Made by a program: the position numbers and the translations under genes
Shown here: piece after piece, positions 7,336 to 15,119 of the stretch
Numbering within the stretch: the first letter of the stretch is position 1
Layout of the letters: the number at the start of each line of letters is the position of its first letter
Assembly (NCBI GenBank): GCA_037442505.1
Contig: JBBIPZ010000031.1
Span: 1 to 17,323, forward strand
Length of the DNA: 17,323 nucleotides
Origin: JBBIPZ01 sp037442505 [NCBI: Deltaproteobacteria bacterium]
Lineage (GTDB): Bacteria > CALINM01
Reading direction: 5' to 3'
The notes under the pieces: generated by a model
What the model saw: only the letters and a program-made list of their open reading frames with translations
The model's database searches: none
Told to the model about the DNA's origin: nothing

Positions 7336-7345
7336 CCCCCCTGAT
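7317..7345. terminator. Bidirectional hairpin terminator between convergent ksgA and metF
   Basis: GGGGGC (7323-7328) pairs with GCCCCC (7335-7340) around a six-base loop. Read on the minus strand the stem is followed by six T residues (7322-7317), a classical intrinsic terminator for the metF-like transcript. On the plus strand the following sequence is T-rich but broken (GATTTATTTAG), so it is probably a weaker terminator for ksgA. The ksgA stop codon (7333-7335) is part of the structure. Confidence 0.8.
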
Positions 7346-8905
7346 TTATTTAGACTTTTTCGGCACGGTAGGCACACCTAAACGTTTGCCAACATGGTCT
7401 CTACCGAGGAAGAAGTTAATCCAAGATGCAGTCTGATAAAAATCCCAGTTACAGGGTGGAACATATGTGTCTCTAAGTGTTTCTTCTTCACCGTATTTTT
7501 TGAGACGTGCATAAGCCCTTACGTAGATACATTTTTTCTTTTTTGGGTATACCTCGCACCATCCTTCAAAAGAACCACCACATGCCCCATTCCTCTGTTT
7601 TTTAGGACACTGGCTCATTGGACAGAGGAAAGCCAACTCAAACAGCGCACAATCACCACAGTTTTCACAATCGTTAGAAATAACCTTAATTATATGCTCC
7701 AACCTTGTAAAGGCATGTTCCATACCTGAACCATCGATTGCCTTCATTATGGATCTCATCACAGGAAATAAACCTTTGCCCGGTTCAAACATCAGGTTAT
7801 GCATGCCTCTAAAAATGCTATAAGAAAAAGGTACTTCTGTATCCAATGGTCTGTTTTTCCTGTTGGTAGGTGTTGTTGTATTCAAGCCTGTTTTTTCGTC
7901 TTTTTCGTAGTAGTAAAAACCATTTGGCATCGGGAAAAGAAACTCTTTTATATAATCCTGCCAGTTTTTAGAAAACTCTTCGCCTTTATCAATAATGTAC
8001 TCAACTTCTTCTAACTTTATGCCATGTCCTCCAATATGTACACCATTGTAACCCATGCCTTTAAAGAATCCATACATCTTGGCTGCCCTGTCTAATCTTG
8101 CCTGTTTACCTTTATCTGGGGCGTCTTTCTCTTTTTCAAGCACCTCTAAAAGCTCTTTTGTTACTACACAGCCAGGAATCTGGTTGTTGTACATCAGCTT
8201 TGCCGCACCATAAGGCAAAACATAAACATTACCAATGACAGGAATATCCCAGCCATTTTCTCTAACAAACTGAATAAGTTCGTGGAATTTTCTGATATCG
8301 TAACCTAACTGTGGAACGATGAACTTGGCTCCTGCTTCAATCTTTTTCTTTAACTTATAATACTGTACCATCTGCTCAGCCTCGTCTCTTTTAAAAGGTG
8401 ATACAGCACATCCGGCAAAAAAGTCTGTAGCCTGAAGTTTGCTAACCTTGCCCATTGCTTCTACTTCAAGTCCATTGTTCATATCTGTTATAAGCCTGAG
8501 AATATGAACAGGGTCTAAATCGAATACTGGCTTTGGTCTCCCTGTGTAACCTGTGACTGGATAATCACCGGTCATAACGAGCAGATTTTTTACATTAGCC
8601 CTACCCATAGCATACAACTGGCCTTCAATCTGGTTCCTGTTTTTGTCTTTACAGGTAAAATGAACAAGAGGCTCTATTCCATACTTTAATGCCTCCATAC
8701 CCAGATAATCGGCAAGAATAGCAGGATTTCCCCCTGGATTATCTGTTATTGTTAATGCATGAATTTTGCCGCTTTTTGCTGCAGCCTCTGCACTTGCAAA
8801 AAATGTCTCCTGTGCCTTTTCCCAAGAGCCTCTGCCCGGCACTAACTCCCACGTTACTGAAAAGATTGATTTGTCCAACAAAGACTGTTTAAACTTGTTT
8901 TCCAT
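7346..8905 (-). CDS. Methylenetetrahydrofolate reductase with fused C-terminal MetV-type cysteine-rich domain
   Basis: A 519-residue protein. Residues about 10-310 form the MetF TIM barrel: E20 in WELVPGRG, LTITDNPGGNPA near residue 52, and GDYP with D114 in the flavin/folate region. It should convert 5,10-methylene- to 5-methyl-tetrahydrofolate for methionine synthesis or for a methyl branch of one-carbon metabolism. The C-terminal part (about 350-500) is a MetV-like domain with eight cysteines (C413, C416, C419, C428, C433, C442, C450, C459), enough for two [4Fe-4S] clusters; in acetogens MetV is a separate subunit with Fe-S clusters that feeds electrons to MetF. The fusion suggests ferredoxin or another electron carrier rather than only NAD(P)H, which is inference. 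A GGGAGGG ribosome site precedes the ATG. A promoter lies upstream and a strong terminator follows. Confidence 0.85.
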   Translation of the reverse strand: MENKFKQSLLDKSIFSVTWELVPGRGSWEKAQETFFASAEAAAKSGKIHALTITDNPGGNPAILADYLGMEALKYGIEPLVHFTCKDKNRNQIEGQLYAMGRANVKNLLVMTGDYPVTGYTGRPKPVFDLDPVHILRLITDMNNGLEVEAMGKVSKLQATDFFAGCAVSPFKRDEAEQMVQYYKLKKKIEAGAKFIVPQLGYDIRKFHELIQFVRENGWDIPVIGNVYVLPYGAAKLMYNNQIPGCVVTKELLEVLEKEKDAPDKGKQARLDRAAKMYGFFKGMGYNGVHIGGHGIKLEEVEYIIDKGEEFSKNWQDYIKEFLFPMPNGFYYYEKDEKTGLNTTTPTNRKNRPLDTEVPFSYSIFRGMHNLMFEPGKGLFPVMRSIMKAIDGSGMEHAFTRLEHIIKVISNDCENCGDCALFELAFLCPMSQCPKKQRNGACGGSFEGWCEVYPKKKKCIYVRAYARLKKYGEEETLRDTYVPPCNWDFYQTASWINFFLGRDHVGKRLGVPTVPKKSK

Positions 8906-8943
8906 CTAACATTTCCCTCCCAATTAAAAATTAAATTTTCTGT

Positions 8944-8972
8944 TTTATCGCATATTTTAACAAATTTGTCAG
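8944..8972 (-). promoter_or_regulatory. Probable metF promoter
   Basis: Read on the minus strand, CTGACA (8972-8967) and GATAAA (8949-8944) are 17 bases apart, with TGC directly before the -10, making it an extended -10. The expected start near 8937 gives a leader of about 30 bases carrying the GGGAGGG site. The perfect palindrome ACAAATTTGT (8960-8969) overlaps the -35 and spacer and could be an operator. Confidence 0.5.
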
Positions 8973-8980
8973 CAAAAAAA

Positions 8981-9670
8981 TTATCTTTTATCCAACATAT
9001 TAATATAAGTCTTAGCGACAGTGTTGTTGGGATCCTTCTTTAAGACGTTTTCCCACTGTTTTCTTGCTAATTCGTATTCACCCATAGAGTAATAAGATAA
9101 ACCTAACTGTACATAAGCAGGTAAATAGTTTGGATTCTCTAAGAGACACTGGGTAAGATGCTCTATTGCATCCTCTACTCTTCCCTGTTCACGCTCCAAA
9201 ACAGCCAATTTTGTTCTGATATCAACAAAAGAAGGCCTGAGTTTTAAAGCCTTTTTGTATTCTTCTATCGCCTCTTCATACCATTTTAGCTCAACATACC
9301 GTTCTGCAATCTCAGCATGCATATTAGCGATCTTCCCCAAAACATAAGGATCAACATTTTTGTCTTTTGCATCGAAAACATTACCCTTTATCTTCTCCCT
9401 TAGTTCAAGCGACTCATCATATCTACCCAACTCACTCAATACAAAAGCCAGATTAATTGCTGCTTCAGTGTATCGTGGATTAATCTCTAAAGCCTTTTTA
9501 AGATATGTTACAGCATTTTCAAAATTACCCTTCATGCTATAAATAAAGCCTAACTTATTAAGTACATCAGCAAAATTATGACCCGATTCTATCAACCTTT
9601 CAAAACGTCTTTGAGCCTCATCATAATCTGCTTTTGAAAAAGCCTCTAAGCCTTTTTCATAATCTTCCAT
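8981..9670 (-). CDS. Tetratricopeptide repeat protein
   Basis: A 229-residue protein built almost wholly of TPR units, about five or six. Clear ones are ADVLNKLGFIYSMKGNFENA, then YLKKALEINPRY (near residues 34-66); KWYEEAIEEYKKALKLRP; VEDAIEHLTQCLLENP; and YLPAYVQLGLSYYSMGEYEL near 190-210. There is no signal peptide or membrane segment, so it is probably a cytoplasmic scaffold; the partner is unknown. It is the last gene of the long minus-strand array, 14 bases after bamD, itself a TPR-fold protein. A G8 tract lies directly before the ATG with one T between, replacing a normal ribosome site. No clear terminator separates it from metF. Confidence 0.8.
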   Translation of the reverse strand: MEDYEKGLEAFSKADYDEAQRRFERLIESGHNFADVLNKLGFIYSMKGNFENAVTYLKKALEINPRYTEAAINLAFVLSELGRYDESLELREKIKGNVFDAKDKNVDPYVLGKIANMHAEIAERYVELKWYEEAIEEYKKALKLRPSFVDIRTKLAVLEREQGRVEDAIEHLTQCLLENPNYLPAYVQLGLSYYSMGEYELARKQWENVLKKDPNNTVAKTYINMLDKR

Positions 9671-9671
9671 A

Positions 9672-9679
9672 CCCCCCCC
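9672..9679 (-). repeat. G8 tract before the TPR gene start
   Basis: On the minus strand seven A residues, the first of them partly in the bamD stop codon, are followed by eight G residues, one T and the ATG. The tract supplies the only purine-rich sequence for ribosome binding. Its length can change by slippage, altering the spacing to the start codon. Confidence 0.7.
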
Positions 9680-9684
9680 TTTTT

Positions 9685-10404
9685 TTATCTGGGTAGTTTT
9701 GTCTTGTAGCTACCGTTAGGAAAATAAAATAAAAGGGCGTCGATAATCATCTGAGCCTTTTTGTCATCATTCTGCTTCTTATAAACCTTATAAAGCCCTA
9801 ACAGCGCCTCTTCTTGCACCAACACATCAGGAAAGTTGTTTAATGTATATTTAAAACGCTTTTCTGCAGCCTTAAGTTTATCATAACGCAAATAGAAATT
9901 GCCCACAAGTATCTCCTGTTCAGCCAAACGCCTACGACACTCATTATAATACTCAAACGATTTGACAGCGTAAGGAGTGTCAGGAAACTGATTTAAAAAA
10001 AAAGCAAACTTTTCTGCAGCTTGTCTTGTAAAACTCTGGTCTCTATCCTTCTCAGAAACACGTTTATAGTAAGACATAGCCTCCATATATCTTGCATAAG
10101 GCACATTAATATCTTCAGGATAAAGCTTTGCAAATTCGTCGTATGCAACGACTGCCTCTTCATATTTTTCTGAATTAAAATTTGCATCACCAATCATTAG
10201 TTGTGCTGTTTTTGCAAGTTTATGATCCGGAAAAAGCTCTTTTACCCTTTTGAAGGCGTCCACCGAATCTTCGTAATTTTTAAGAGAGTACAAAGACATC
10301 GCCTCTTCAAAGGTCTTTTCTGGTGTAGGAGGTTTCTTTGCAGCACAACTTCCCAACACTGCAATTATAATTATACAAAAAGATGTTGCTATCCATCGTC
10401 TCAT
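9685..10404 (-). CDS. bamD: Outer membrane protein assembly factor BamD (lipoprotein)
   Basis: A 239-residue protein. The N-terminus is a lipoprotein signal peptide with lipobox L17-G18-S19-C20, so the mature protein is lipid-anchored; A21 and A22 favour transfer to the outer membrane. The rest consists of TPR-like repeats: FEEAMSLYSLKNYEDSVDAF, then KYEEAVVAYDEFAKLYP, AAEKFAFFLNQFPDTPYAVK and EKRFKYTLNNFPDVLVQEEA. The repeated xFPD/YP pattern and the length match BamD/ComL, the essential partner of BamA in inserting beta-barrel proteins. The ATG overlaps the TGA of yggU (ATGA), indicating coupling. The FadL-like porin in this window would be a typical client. Confidence 0.85.
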   Translation of the reverse strand: MRRWIATSFCIIIIAVLGSCAAKKPPTPEKTFEEAMSLYSLKNYEDSVDAFKRVKELFPDHKLAKTAQLMIGDANFNSEKYEEAVVAYDEFAKLYPEDINVPYARYMEAMSYYKRVSEKDRDQSFTRQAAEKFAFFLNQFPDTPYAVKSFEYYNECRRRLAEQEILVGNFYLRYDKLKAAEKRFKYTLNNFPDVLVQEEALLGLYKVYKKQNDDKKAQMIIDALLFYFPNGSYKTKLPR

Positions 10405-10655
10405 TTATCGTTTGCCTTTGCAGTTTTTATAGATATCAGTTTGTTTCGAGAAGTTTCACCTCTTAAAATATTTATTGCCTTTTTAGGGACGTTAAAATAC
10501 TCTGACAAAAGCTTAATCATGCGATCATTTGCCTTGCCTTCTATTGGTGCAGTAGCCACCCTGACCTCGTAAAATCCATCTTTTTTAACTACTTCTTCTG
10601 CTTTCGCATTAGGTTTTACTTTAATCTCGATAATTAAACCATCACTATTTTTCAA
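10401..10655 (-). CDS. yggU: DUF167/YggU family protein
   Basis: An 84-residue protein. IKVKPNAKAEEVV, then VRVATAPIEGKANDRMIKLL and ILRGETSRNKLISI, are the conserved core of the DUF167 (YggU) family, small alpha/beta proteins of unknown function that often sit beside proC and yggT in bacteria. The start is TTG at 10655; no ATG or GTG occurs in this frame nearby. It overlaps the end of divIVA by 11 bases and has only a weak ribosome site, so it is probably translated by coupling. Its stop overlaps the bamD start. Confidence 0.85.
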   Translation of the reverse strand: MKNSDGLIIEIKVKPNAKAEEVVKKDGFYEVRVATAPIEGKANDRMIKLLSEYFNVPKKAINILRGETSRNKLISIKTAKANDK

Positions 10656-11100
10656 TTTTTGTAACCCGTTCTATATTTTCCAGAAAGCTACTTAATAATG
10701 CCTTTACTGTTTCCCTTATTTCTACAGCCTTTCCAGATATTTTTACAAGCTCAGACGTTAGCTCTGAAGCACGTTTTTCCGCATCAAAAAGTATCTTTTC
10801 TGCCCGCACTCTCGCATCCGCAACGATGTTATCAGCCTCTTTTCTCGCAGTTTCTTTAAAATCTTCTGCCATCTTCTGTGCCGAAATAATCGTGTTTTTA
10901 AGTGTATCTTCCATTACCTTGAGGCGCTCGATTTCTTTATTTAGCCTTTCTATCTCTTCCTTTATAAAGCTGTTTTCCCTAAGTAGGTCCTCCATCTCTG
11001 TTGCAACAGAATCTAAAAATGCATCCACCTCAGATTTATCATAACCACGGAATGTGATTTTAAACTTCTGCTCCTGAATATCTATAGGCGTGATACGCAT
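10645..11100 (-). CDS. divIVA: DivIVA domain protein
   Basis: A 151-residue protein. The N-terminal domain (PIDIQEQKFKITFRGYDKSE, then VDAFLD) is the DivIVA lipid-binding domain; F17 and R18 match the residues which in B. subtilis DivIVA insert in and contact the membrane. From about residue 30 to 115 it is a highly charged heptad-patterned coiled coil (EEIERLNKEIERLKVMEDTL, then ARKEADNIVADARVRAEKIL). Such proteins gather at curved membranes at poles or septa and recruit other proteins. It lies between yggT and yggU. A strong AGGAGGT ribosome site precedes the ATG by six bases. Confidence 0.9.
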   Translation of the reverse strand: MRITPIDIQEQKFKITFRGYDKSEVDAFLDSVATEMEDLLRENSFIKEEIERLNKEIERLKVMEDTLKNTIISAQKMAEDFKETARKEADNIVADARVRAEKILFDAEKRASELTSELVKISGKAVEIRETVKALLSSFLENIERVTKIEK

Positions 11101-11102
11101 TA

Positions 11103-11417
11103 TTAATACCTCCTAAGATTTAGAGCGATTTCCGTTAACGTCTTTACGGCAAAAAAGTCAAAAAATTGCAGTATTAAAAGCAATACTATAGGAGAAAGAT
11201 CAATATACCCGGCACCAACAGGTATGTAAGGGATAAACTTTCTTATCCATTTTAGCGGTGGCTCAGTAAGCATATAAATCGTTCTAACAACCGGGTTATA
11301 AGGACTGGCGCTTACCCACGAAATGAAAACCCGCGCTATCAAAATCCATGTGTATATCTTAATAACTGTAGAAATAAGCCATGAAACAGCCAATAAAAAG
11401 TTTGCCAAAACAAACAT
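11103..11417 (-). CDS. yggT: YggT family membrane protein
   Basis: A 104-residue integral membrane protein with two hydrophobic spans (about residues 3-33 and 70-95) and the family core ARVFISWVSASPYNPVVRTI, then YMLTEPPLKWIRKFIP. This is a single YGGT repeat, half the length of the two-repeat E. coli protein and like the YlmG proteins of Gram-positives and plastids. Its role is not established; relatives are linked to division, nucleoid distribution and osmotic tolerance. It lies three bases after proC and two before divIVA, so the three are almost certainly translated from one message. Confidence 0.88.
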   Translation of the reverse strand: MFVLANFLLAVSWLISTVIKIYTWILIARVFISWVSASPYNPVVRTIYMLTEPPLKWIRKFIPYIPVGAGYIDLSPIVLLLILQFFDFFAVKTLTEIALNLRRY

Positions 11418-11420
11418 AGT

Positions 11421-12224
11421 TTAGTTGTTACCTAACTCCTTTGCCCTTTTATAAGCTGCCATTACAGCTTCTAACACTGCACCTCTCACTGCACCCTTTT
11501 CAAGACAGTATAATCCTGCTATCGTTGTACCTGCAGGAGATGTAACCATTTCTTTTAACGTAACAGAAGTTTTTTTTGTTTCCTTAAGCAAAACAGCGCT
11601 ACCAGCAAACGTTGCAGATACAAGCTTTCTTGCCGTGTCTCTTGAAAGTCCTATAAAAACCCCAGCCTCTTCCAGCGCCTCCATAAAATAGTAAACATAG
11701 GCAGGTCCGCTTCCTGAAAGTGCAGTGATTTTGTCTATATCATCTTCTTTGTCTACAACTACTACTTCACCCAATGCAGCAAGAATCTTTTCCACCAATT
11801 GTTTGTCTTTTGTTGTAACGTTTTCTGTGCAATAAACTCCAGTGATGCCACTGGCAACTAACGCTGGTGTGTTTGGCATCGTTCTGACTATTTTTTTCTT
11901 TTCACCCAAATATTTTTTCAGAAAATCAACCGTTATTCCAGCAGCTATGCTAATAATTAAAGGATTTTTTATTACGGACTTGATCTGTTTTAAGAGCAGC
12001 TCCATTGATTGAGGCTTAACAGCCAGAATAATGATATCCGCTTTAGAAAGCACCGTGTAGTTGTCACTAACTTCGATGCCAAGTTTTTTTGCGACAAAAT
12101 CAGCCCTTTCCTTTGATAATTCAACCCCTATTAATTGAGCAGATGTTACGATTTTTGAACTCAAAAGCCCCTCAGCTAACGCCAACCCCATATTACCAAG
12201 CCCAACAATGGCTGTTTTACTCAC
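11421..12224 (-). CDS. proC: Pyrroline-5-carboxylate reductase
   Basis: A 267-residue protein with the N-terminal dinucleotide-binding loop VGLGNMG (G8, G10, G13), the IISIAAGI strand near 95, and the C-terminal family signature: LSGSGPAYVYYFMEALEEAG followed by SPAGTTIAGL. It reduces 1-pyrroline-5-carboxylate to proline with NAD(P)H, the last step of proline synthesis. The start is GTG at 12224 with AGGAGG seven bases before it; MSKTAIVGLGNMG fits known N-termini. It follows secF by 17 bases. The yggS gene that often accompanies proC and yggT is absent here. Confidence 0.95.
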   Translation of the reverse strand: MSKTAIVGLGNMGLALAEGLLSSKIVTSAQLIGVELSKERADFVAKKLGIEVSDNYTVLSKADIIILAVKPQSMELLLKQIKSVIKNPLIISIAAGITVDFLKKYLGEKKKIVRTMPNTPALVASGITGVYCTENVTTKDKQLVEKILAALGEVVVVDKEDDIDKITALSGSGPAYVYYFMEALEEAGVFIGLSRDTARKLVSATFAGSAVLLKETKKTSVTLKEMVTSPAGTTIAGLYCLEKGAVRGAVLEAVMAAYKRAKELGNN

Positions 12225-12241
12225 CGAAACCTCCTGTCAAA

Positions 12242-13141
12242 TTACTTTTTTAGCTTCTTTGGATCCAATTTTAAAAACATCAGTATCGGACTCGCTATGA
12301 AAATTGAGGAATACGTTCCAATTATAACACCAAGTGTGATTGCTAAAGAAAATGCCCTTAAAACTTCACCGCCCAACATCAATAGTGAGGCAGAAGCAAT
12401 TAGCGTCGTTAATGAAGTTATAATTGTCCTACTCAAAACTTCATTTATGCTTAGATTTATGCTTTCTTTAAGATTTGAGACGCCTTTCTTTCTAAGATTT
12501 TCTCTAATCCTGTCAAAAACAACAACGGTATCTGTTAGTGAATACCCCGCAATAGTAAGTAATGCCGTTAAAATCATCAAATCCATCTCGTAACCCATTA
12601 GATACATAATTCCAACAATAGCAATTACATCGTGATAAGTTGCAACAGCAGCAGCGATACCAAACTTTTTCTCAAAACGCCAGGCAAGATAGATTATAAT
12701 GCCAATTGCAGAGAGGATAAACGCAATGGTTGCATCTTTTTTCAATTCTGCACCAACGCGAGAACCTATTTCAGTAATGCCTTCTATTAAATACTTTTCT
12801 TTGCCGAGCTGTTCTGAAAACGTAGAGTCAATAACATCAGAAATCTTTTTTCCACCTACTTCAACAAGTTTTGTCTTAAAAATAGCCTTGTTTTCATCAG
12901 GAAAGTGTGCTATCTCAAAATTTACCCCTGTTTTCGAAGCGAGAGTTCTTATCTCTGCTAAAGAAAGTTTTTGGTTAAACTTAACGGCAATAGCGTTTCC
13001 ACCTTTAAAATCTATACCAACATTTTTGCCTGACAACATCATTGCAAGAGCAAACAAACCTACCACAACTAAAACTCCAGATATAGTTAAAGTTACTTTA
13101 AGATATTTAAAAAAATCTATATTAAACTTTTTCATTGCCAT
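12242..13141 (-). CDS. secF: Protein translocase subunit SecF
   Basis: Inner-membrane protein of about 300 residues: one N-terminal membrane span, the periplasmic P4-type loop with VGIDFKGGNAIAV, then five spans with the conserved GYSLTDTVVVFDRIRENLRK. With SecD it uses the proton gradient to pull exported proteins out of SecYEG. Three in-frame ATGs occur in the first 15 bases (13147, 13141, 13135). The ribosome site AAGGAG ends directly against the first, leaving no spacer, and is six bases before the second, so 13141 is chosen (299 residues); starting at 13147 would give 301. The secD stop (TAA) is part of the same AAGGAG, indicating tight coupling. Confidence 0.94.
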   Translation of the reverse strand: MAMKKFNIDFFKYLKVTLTISGVLVVVGLFALAMMLSGKNVGIDFKGGNAIAVKFNQKLSLAEIRTLASKTGVNFEIAHFPDENKAIFKTKLVEVGGKKISDVIDSTFSEQLGKEKYLIEGITEIGSRVGAELKKDATIAFILSAIGIIIYLAWRFEKKFGIAAAVATYHDVIAIVGIMYLMGYEMDLMILTALLTIAGYSLTDTVVVFDRIRENLRKKGVSNLKESINLSINEVLSRTIITSLTTLIASASLLMLGGEVLRAFSLAITLGVIIGTYSSIFIASPILMFLKLDPKKLKK

Positions 13142-13151
13142 CGTCATCTCC

Positions 13152-14726
13152 TTATATACTCAGTCTGCAAATTTTTTTATTCCAGATTAAATAATCGTAA
13201 ACGGATTTTGTCCCAACTAACACAGTAAATAGATTAATTACAATACCTATCGTTAATGTAACGGCAAATCCCTTTATAGGACCTGTGCCAAACTGAAAAA
13301 GTATTGCCGCTGTTATCAGAGTAGTAACATGAGAGTCAACAATTGTCCAGAAAGCATTATTAAAACCAGACTCAATAGCGCTTTTGATTGTTTTACCAAG
13401 TGCAGCTTCTTCTTTGATTCGTTCAAAAATTAACACGTTAGAATCCACTCCCATACCAATCATAAGAATTATACCGGCTATACCTGGCAGTGTTAGAGTG
13501 GCTCTTATTAAAGAAATTACTGCAACCAGATATAATAAATTTAGCAACAAAACAGAAATCGAAATAAAACCAGCACCTTTGTAATACGCTATCATAAATA
13601 AAACTACAAGAATAAAAGCTATTGCTGCGGAAACCAGTCCCTTTTTGATGGAATCTAACCCCAGTGTTGGTCCAACTGTAATGTTTTGAATGATATTAAC
13701 AGGAGCTGGAAGCGAGCCTGCCCTTAAAACTATCGCAAGATCCGTAGCCTCTTTGTGATCAAAGCTGCCCTCGATTATCGCTTCACCACCACCAATTTTA
13801 TCTTTTATAACAGGAGACGAGTAAGAAACGCCATCAAGAACTATCGCCATACGCTTTCCAACATTTTCACCTGTAATCTGCTCAAAAAGTTTTGCCCCAA
13901 GGCTATCAAACTTAAGCCACACATACGGCTGATTGAATCTTGTGTCAATCCTTACCTGTGCATCCTGAAGCACGTCACCTGTAAGAAGAGGTTCTTTCCT
14001 AACAACTATATTTGACTGCTGTATCTCGCCAGTCTCTCTGTTAACACGCTTTTCAGGAATTGTCTCGAATTCGTCAGTTATTGCAGTGGTATCATCTTTT
14101 ACAAGCTTAAACTCCAGCCTTGCAGTTTTACCAATAAGCTCAATCGCCCTTTTTGGCTCTTTGACGCCCGGCAGTTCCACCACTATCTGATCAAATCCTT
14201 GCGTATGCACTATAGGCTCTGCAACACCAAACTGATCGATTCTGTTTCTGATGGTTTCTACCGCCTGTTTTACAGCGTTTTCTTCAATCTGTTCCTTTTG
14301 CTTAACATCAAAATCCACTCTAAACGTTGAGGTAAGATCATCTTCTTTAACTTTGGTAAATTCTACCTTTGCAAAAAGGTCTTTAACCTCTTTTTCAATA
14401 TCCTTTTCTTTTTCTTTATAAGACGTTGTGATTAATATCCCCTCTCCATCCAATTTTACAGACTCGTATGGAATATCCTTTTTTTTCAACACTTCTTTAA
14501 TCTGAACAACTCGATGGGATAAAACAGCCTCAACCGCCTTTTTTGTCTCTACCTGTAAAAGCACGTGAATACCTCCTTGCAGATCTAACCCTAACTTTAC
14601 GGGATCTACAAGAAAATATTTCTTTGCTGTCTTTGGCATATTGGGATACGCAGTTGGTATCAATACATAAACAGAGGCAATAATAAATAATGCAATTAGA
14701 ATAAAACGCCAATCGGTCTTCTTCAT
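13152..14726 (-). CDS. secD: Protein translocase subunit SecD
   Basis: A 524-residue inner-membrane protein. The first span (FILIALFIIASVYVLI) is followed by LGLDLQGGIHVLLQVE, the SecD D1 motif, then a long periplasmic domain with the conserved IRNRIDQFGVAEPIV and FDQIVVELPGV, and five C-terminal spans with GMGVDSNVLIFERIKEE, which contains residues involved in proton movement. It works with SecF and YajC in late steps of Sec export. GGGAG lies seven bases before the ATG. The 51-base gap to yajC holds no terminator I can see. Confidence 0.96.
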   Translation of the reverse strand: MKKTDWRFILIALFIIASVYVLIPTAYPNMPKTAKKYFLVDPVKLGLDLQGGIHVLLQVETKKAVEAVLSHRVVQIKEVLKKKDIPYESVKLDGEGILITTSYKEKEKDIEKEVKDLFAKVEFTKVKEDDLTSTFRVDFDVKQKEQIEENAVKQAVETIRNRIDQFGVAEPIVHTQGFDQIVVELPGVKEPKRAIELIGKTARLEFKLVKDDTTAITDEFETIPEKRVNRETGEIQQSNIVVRKEPLLTGDVLQDAQVRIDTRFNQPYVWLKFDSLGAKLFEQITGENVGKRMAIVLDGVSYSSPVIKDKIGGGEAIIEGSFDHKEATDLAIVLRAGSLPAPVNIIQNITVGPTLGLDSIKKGLVSAAIAFILVVLFMIAYYKGAGFISISVLLLNLLYLVAVISLIRATLTLPGIAGIILMIGMGVDSNVLIFERIKEEAALGKTIKSAIESGFNNAFWTIVDSHVTTLITAAILFQFGTGPIKGFAVTLTIGIVINLFTVLVGTKSVYDYLIWNKKICRLSI

Positions 14727-14777
14727 CTCTAACTCCCAAAAAGTATATATTGTAATTAAAGCGAAATTCTATAGAGT

Positions 14778-15119
14778 TTATTCGCCAGGTTCAAAATCAG
14801 CACCTGTAACTGCCTGAATATAATTTTTGTTTACCCTCATTTTTACACCATCCCCTACATCAATCGTAATTGCTTTTTCTGCTACACCAACGACCTTGCC
14901 ATAAACACCACCTGCAGTAAGTACATTATCCCCTTTCTTAATCGCTGCAAGCATTTCTTTATGTTTTTTGGCTTTCTTCTGCTGCGGTAATATGATTAAA
15001 AAATAGAATACAGCAAACATAATAATGAGCGGTAAAATGCTGAGGATTGGATTCCCTTGCCCTGCCTGTCCTTGCCCATTTGCACCCATTGCATATGCTG
15101 TTGAAACAAAATCAATCAT
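14778..15119 (-). CDS. yajC: Preprotein translocase subunit YajC
   Basis: A 113-residue protein with one membrane span (NPILSILPLIIMFAVFYFLI) followed by the family hallmark LPQQKKAKKHKEML and LTAGGVYGKVVGV. YajC is the small accessory of SecDF in the Sec holotranslocon. A short glycine/glutamine-rich segment precedes the span. The ATG overlaps the tgt stop (ATGA), and a strong AGGAGGAG ribosome site lies upstream. The order tgt-yajC-secD-secF is conserved in many bacteria. Confidence 0.95.
   Translation of the reverse strand: MIDFVSTAYAMGANGQGQAGQGNPILSILPLIIMFAVFYFLIILPQQKKAKKHKEMLAAIKKGDNVLTAGGVYGKVVGVAEKAITIDVGDGVKMRVNKNYIQAVTGADFEPGE

Noticed and set aside
7394-7729. A 111-codon plus-strand frame opposite the metF C-terminal region
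   Set aside because: Its cysteine- and phenylalanine-rich product mirrors the antisense of the MetV-like domain; no start signal or recognisable domain.
8960-8969. Palindrome after the TPR gene as an intrinsic terminator
   Set aside because: ACAAATTTGT is AT-only in its core, has no loop and no following T tract; it fits an operator better than a terminator.
12699-13190. A 163-codon open frame on the plus strand opposite secF
   Set aside because: It lies wholly opposite secF and the secD end, has no family resemblance or ribosome site, and is explained by the codon use of the real genes.
14727-14777. TATATACT in the yajC-secD gap as an internal promoter
   Set aside because: The -35 region (AGAATT) is poor and the gap lies within a conserved operon; not enough support.
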